From DASPKX01 sp035627835 (GTDB lineage Bacteria > Verrucomicrobiota > Verrucomicrobiia > Limisphaerales > SXQI01): DNA of 52,116 nt. The stretch is taken from NCBI GenBank assembly GCA_035627835.1, contig DASPKX010000033.1, positions 1-52,116 on the forward strand, in the 5' to 3' direction. The notes under the pieces were generated by a model. That model did not search any database, had not been told where the DNA came from, and saw only the letters and a list, made by a program, of their open reading frames with translations. Made by a program: the position numbers and the translations under genes. This document shows, piece after piece, positions 49,380 through 52,116 of this stretch (the first letter of the stretch is position 1; every line of letters begins with the position of its first letter).

Positions 49380-50267
49380 ATGCTTGGCCTAGGAGTCATC
49401 CGGAAGTGGGGAGAGTTCGTCAAATTCTCCCACACCATTTTTGCCCTGCCATTCGCCCTGGCGGCGATGGTTGTCGCCGCGCGGCCAAATCGTGGCTGGC
49501 CCGGGTGGGAGAAGTTCCTGCTCATCATCGGGGCCATGGTGACTGCCCGCACCTGCGCCATGGCTTTTAACCGCATTGTGGATCGACGCTTCGACGCGCT
49601 CAACCCGCGGACGGCCGCGCGGCATCTGCCGAAAGGCGAGATCAGCCTGGCGAGCGCGTGGGCGCTCTGCATCCTGAGCGCCGTCGGTTTTCTGGTGATC
49701 ACCTGGTTCATCAACCGCATTTGCTTTTACCTGGCGCCCATCGCGTTGTTCATCGTTTGCTTTTATTCGCTAACGAAGCGCTTCACCGATTTCACGCACA
49801 TCTACTTGGGCATCGCGCTCGCGATCGCGCCGATCGGCGCGTGGTTGGCTGTGACGGGCTCACTGGCTCCGCAGCCATTGCTCATGGCGTTCGCGGTTGT
49901 GTGCTGGCTGGTCGGGTTCGACATCATCTACGCGCTTCAGGATTATGAATTTGACCGCAGCCATGGGCTGCATTCGTTGGTCGTGAGGTGGGGGCCGAAA
50001 AATGCGCTGCAATTCGCATTCTTGTCGCATTTAATCATGTGGGGAACGCTGGCGATCTTTGGATTACTCTGCCGATTCCGCCTGGCTTACTTTGTTGGGC
50101 TGCTCATCATTTTAGTGAGTTTGCTGCTTGAGCATTGGCTCGCGCGGCGCCGCGGGCTAAAGTGGATCAACGCGGCCTTCTTCAGGCTCAACGCGCTGAT
50201 TAGCGCAGTGTTCGTGACGGCGGTGGCGGCGGAGGTCGCGTTCCCCGGTTTCAGGATTATTCGATGA
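49380..50267 (+). CDS. mqnP: UbiA-family prenyltransferase (MqnP-like)
   Basis: A 295-aa membrane prenyltransferase. The two Asp-rich motifs are NRIVDRRFDALNPRT and YALQDYEFDR, with about nine hydrophobic segments. In futalosine-pathway genomes this homologue attaches a polyprenyl chain to the naphthalene core; the assignment as MqnP rests on the neighbouring mqnE and mqnA. It overlaps mqnE by 4 bases (ATGA-type). Confidence 0.88.
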   Translation: MLGLGVIRKWGEFVKFSHTIFALPFALAAMVVAARPNRGWPGWEKFLLIIGAMVTARTCAMAFNRIVDRRFDALNPRTAARHLPKGEISLASAWALCILSAVGFLVITWFINRICFYLAPIALFIVCFYSLTKRFTDFTHIYLGIALAIAPIGAWLAVTGSLAPQPLLMAFAVVCWLVGFDIIYALQDYEFDRSHGLHSLVVRWGPKNALQFAFLSHLIMWGTLAIFGLLCRFRLAYFVGLLIILVSLLLEHWLARRRGLKWINAAFFRLNALISAVFVTAVAAEVAFPGFRIIR

Positions 50268-51403
50268 ACTTTTTTCTGCAACGCAGCGAGCTGCGCGACC
50301 TTTACGAGAAGGCTCAAGCCAACGAGCGCTTTACAGACGCTGACGCAATCCGGCTGTTCAACACGCGCGATCTAAACGCCCTCGGGGCGCTCGCAAACAT
50401 TGTGACGGAGCGGAAGAACGCGAACCGCGCCAGCTACATTCTCAACCGCTACATCAACTACTCGAATTACTGCATCCTGAGCTGCCAGTTCTGCGCCTTT
50501 GCACGCAAGAAGCGGGACGCGGACGGGTTTCAACTTTCGATTCCAGAGATCGTCCAAAAGGCGCGCGAAGCGCTCGCTCTCGGCATCACCGAGCTGCACA
50601 TAGTCGGCGGGCTGCATCCGAATCTCCCGTTCGATTTCTATCTCGATATGCTCCGAGCGCTGAAGGCGCTTGATGCCCGCCTGCAGTTGAAATGCTTCAC
50701 CGCGATTGAAATTCTGCATATCGCCTGGATGGCGCGGAAAAGCACGGAGCAAACATTGGCGGAGTTGCGTGAAGCTGGCCTGGACTCATTGACAGGCGGT
50801 GGAGCGGAGATTTTTCGCAAGGAAGTTCGCTCTCAAATTGCGAAGGGGAAAGAGTCTGCCGAGGAATACCTCGCAGTCCACCGGGCGTGGCACAGGATGG
50901 GCGGCCGCAGCACCTGCACCATGTTGTTCGGCCATGTGGAATCGCTGGAAGATCGCGTCGATCACTTGCGTCAGTTGCGCGCGCTGCAGGATGAGACGCA
51001 TGGCTTCACTGGCTTTGTGCCGCTCCCGTACATGCCGGAGAATAACAAGATCCCGGTGCGCACGCCGCCCACGGGGGCCGACTCTTTGCGCACGATTGCC
51101 GTGAGCCGGCTCTACCTGGATAACTTTGACCACATCACTGCTTATTGGGTCGGGATGGGCCTCAAGTTGGCGCAAGTGGCGCTGAGCTATGGCGCGGATG
51201 ACTTGCACGGCACGATCGTTGAAGAGCATATCTTCCACATGGCCGGCGCGGGATCGCCGCAACAGCAAACTGAGAGCGAGCTGATCAAAGCCATTCGCGA
51301 AGCTGGAAAAGTTCCTGTGCAACGAAACACTTTTTACGAGCACATGCGCGTCGTGGAGAGCGCGGCGCCCGCGCGGAGCGCCTCGGTGGCGCCCACAACA
51401 TGA
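50264..51403 (+). CDS. mqnE: Aminofutalosine synthase MqnE (radical SAM)
   Basis: A 379-aa radical SAM enzyme of the futalosine menaquinone pathway. The [4Fe-4S] motif CxxxCxxC is Cys70, Cys74 and Cys77 in CILSCQFCAF. MqnE-specific stretches are ELHIVGGLHPNLPFDFYLDML, DSLTGGGAEIF and YGADDLHGTIVEEHIFHMAGA. The length is typical. It is tightly packed between mqnP (4-base overlap) and mqnA (4-base overlap), so the genes are co-translated. Confidence 0.94.
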   Translation: MNFFLQRSELRDLYEKAQANERFTDADAIRLFNTRDLNALGALANIVTERKNANRASYILNRYINYSNYCILSCQFCAFARKKRDADGFQLSIPEIVQKAREALALGITELHIVGGLHPNLPFDFYLDMLRALKALDARLQLKCFTAIEILHIAWMARKSTEQTLAELREAGLDSLTGGGAEIFRKEVRSQIAKGKESAEEYLAVHRAWHRMGGRSTCTMLFGHVESLEDRVDHLRQLRALQDETHGFTGFVPLPYMPENNKIPVRTPPTGADSLRTIAVSRLYLDNFDHITAYWVGMGLKLAQVALSYGADDLHGTIVEEHIFHMAGAGSPQQQTESELIKAIREAGKVPVQRNTFYEHMRVVESAAPARSASVAPTT

Positions 51404-52116
51404 GCGAGCCGATCAAGCTGCGGATGGCGCCACGCGAAAGCGCCCAGGAAATCGCCGCGCGTGTCGAGCGTGAGCAGCGCCGAGTGGATGCGGCGCGGGA
51501 GGAGGCGCTCGCCACGTCCCTGGCTCCATTTAGGGTAGGCTCTGTTCCATTTTTGAACGCAGTGCCGCTCACGCGCGGGCTTGAGGAGCAGATCCAGTTT
51601 CTTCCACCATCAGAGCTGGCCCGGCGTTTGCAACGAAAGGAACTGGACGCTGCTCTCGTGTCCATCACCGAGCCGTTGCTCAATCCCGGATACTGGATTT
51701 TAGACGGCGTGGCAGTCGCTTCGCTGGGGGAGGTTAAAAGTGTTTTCCTCGCGCACAGGGGATCTATTGAGCAAATCACAGAGGTGCATTGCGACACAGC
51801 CTCGCTCACGAGTGTGAACCTGCTGCGCGTGTTGCTGGCAGAGAGGGGGCTGGCCCCTCGTTTTGTGCCGCTCGATCCTTCGGTCTCGCCAGAGAAAGCG
51901 CCCGACGCCTTGCTGCTGATCGGGGACCGAGCCATCGAGTTCCTTCGCGGCAAGCCCCAACATCAGATTTGGGATCTCGGGGCCGCCTGGCTTGAGCTGA
52001 CAAAGCTGCCGTTTGTTTACGCGGTGTGGGCCATTCGCAAAGATGTTCCGGGCGTGGAGCGACTCGCGCGGGAGCTGCGCGAAGCGAAGGCATTCGGGCT
52101 CGACACGCTCGACTTC
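51400..52116 (+). CDS. mqnA: Chorismate dehydratase MqnA (partial, continues past the window)
   Basis: An open frame of 239 codons running to the end of the window without a stop. It begins with an ATG overlapping the mqnE stop (ATGA). After an N-terminal extension of about 43 residues rich in Glu and Arg comes the family motif FRVGSVPFLNAVPLTRGLEEQI, and later LVSITEPLLNPGYWI and WDLGAAWLELTKLPFVYAVWAI. MqnA converts chorismate to 3-enolpyruvylbenzoate, the first step of the pathway. The extension is unusual; a later start near the motif is possible. The C-terminus is missing because of the window edge, not because of damage. Confidence 0.9.
   Translation, partial: MSEPIKLRMAPRESAQEIAARVEREQRRVDAAREEALATSLAPFRVGSVPFLNAVPLTRGLEEQIQFLPPSELARRLQRKELDAALVSITEPLLNPGYWILDGVAVASLGEVKSVFLAHRGSIEQITEVHCDTASLTSVNLLRVLLAERGLAPRFVPLDPSVSPEKAPDALLLIGDRAIEFLRGKPQHQIWDLGAAWLELTKLPFVYAVWAIRKDVPGVERLARELREAKAFGLDTLDF

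Noticed and set aside
1..52116. tRNA genes, rRNA, CRISPR arrays, insertion sequences or prophage
   Set aside because: None of their hallmarks (cloverleaf with T-loop, spaced direct repeats, transposase motifs, phage structural genes) was seen.

Overview
The window looks like chromosomal DNA of a free-living member of the Verrucomicrobiota, most likely a soil or freshwater relative of the Pedosphaera/Limisphaerales group. This is inferred from gene content, not from a marker gene. The clues are the DUF1549/DUF1553 cytochrome + DUF1501 pair typical of the PVC superphylum, a Chlamydia-like metal permease/repressor fusion, futalosine menaquinone genes, a TonB receptor/YfiR/CHASE8 kinase/response-regulator operon, and very large secreted proteins with lectin, Ig-like and protease modules. 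Sequence is GC-rich throughout. I see no rRNA, tRNA, CRISPR array, insertion sequence or prophage.

Layout. 1-0.95 kb: PfkB sugar kinase. 0.94-6.5 kb (minus): a translationally coupled metal-import operon (binding protein, OprB-type porin, ATPase, permease fused to a DtxR/MntR repressor, second permease), with a DtxR-like operator just upstream. 6.6-9.9 kb: large TPR/FG-GAP/ASPIC lipoprotein. 9.9-11.5 kb: arsenic module arsR <-> aquaporin-arsC with a central palindrome. 11.5-18.1 kb: ribosomal protein S20, a GT9 glycosyltransferase, a LOG protein, an esterase, a PH-domain protein, a lipoprotein and a five-repeat PepSY-like exported protein. 18.2-20.3 kb: an H1-like basic protein, a 158-bp inverted-repeat element, an HTH/Zn-ribbon protein and an FAD oxidoreductase. 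20.3-23.8 kb: macA/macB-type efflux. 23.9-27.3 kb: Hsp70 paralogue divergent from nrdR (possible paired NrdR boxes between them), then a hypothetical protein and a HIT protein. 27.3-31.6 kb: DUF1501 + DUF1549/1553. 31.8-35.0 kb: a small cysteine protein, MscS, a 430-bp gene-free stretch with a 10-bp tandem repeat, and pdxA. 35.1-43.5 kb: a 1201-aa repeat lectin/Ig protein, GspA/GspB-like secretion genes and a 1027-aa subtilisin. 43.5-48.8 kb: TonB receptor-YfiR-histidine kinase-response regulator. 48.8-52.1 kb: ubiX-ubiA/mqnP-mqnE-mqnA (mqnA runs off the end).

How the genes work together. The metal operon matches the chlamydial ytgABCRD order with an outer-membrane porin inserted, and it carries its own repressor domain and a plausible operator, so it reads as a self-regulated Mn/Fe uptake unit. 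The arsenic module pairs an arsenate reductase with a channel instead of ArsB. The last four genes are one menaquinone (futalosine) operon. The receptor/YfiR/kinase/regulator set looks like a cell-envelope signalling pathway in which YfiR probably acts on a histidine kinase rather than on a diguanylate cyclase.

The best candidates for something under-described are the YtgCR-like operon with its DtxR box and internal porin, the YfiR-CHASE8 kinase operon, and the 158-bp inverted-repeat element. Start codons were moved downstream of the longest open frame where a signal peptide, Shine-Dalgarno sequence, neighbour overlap or family alignment supported it.
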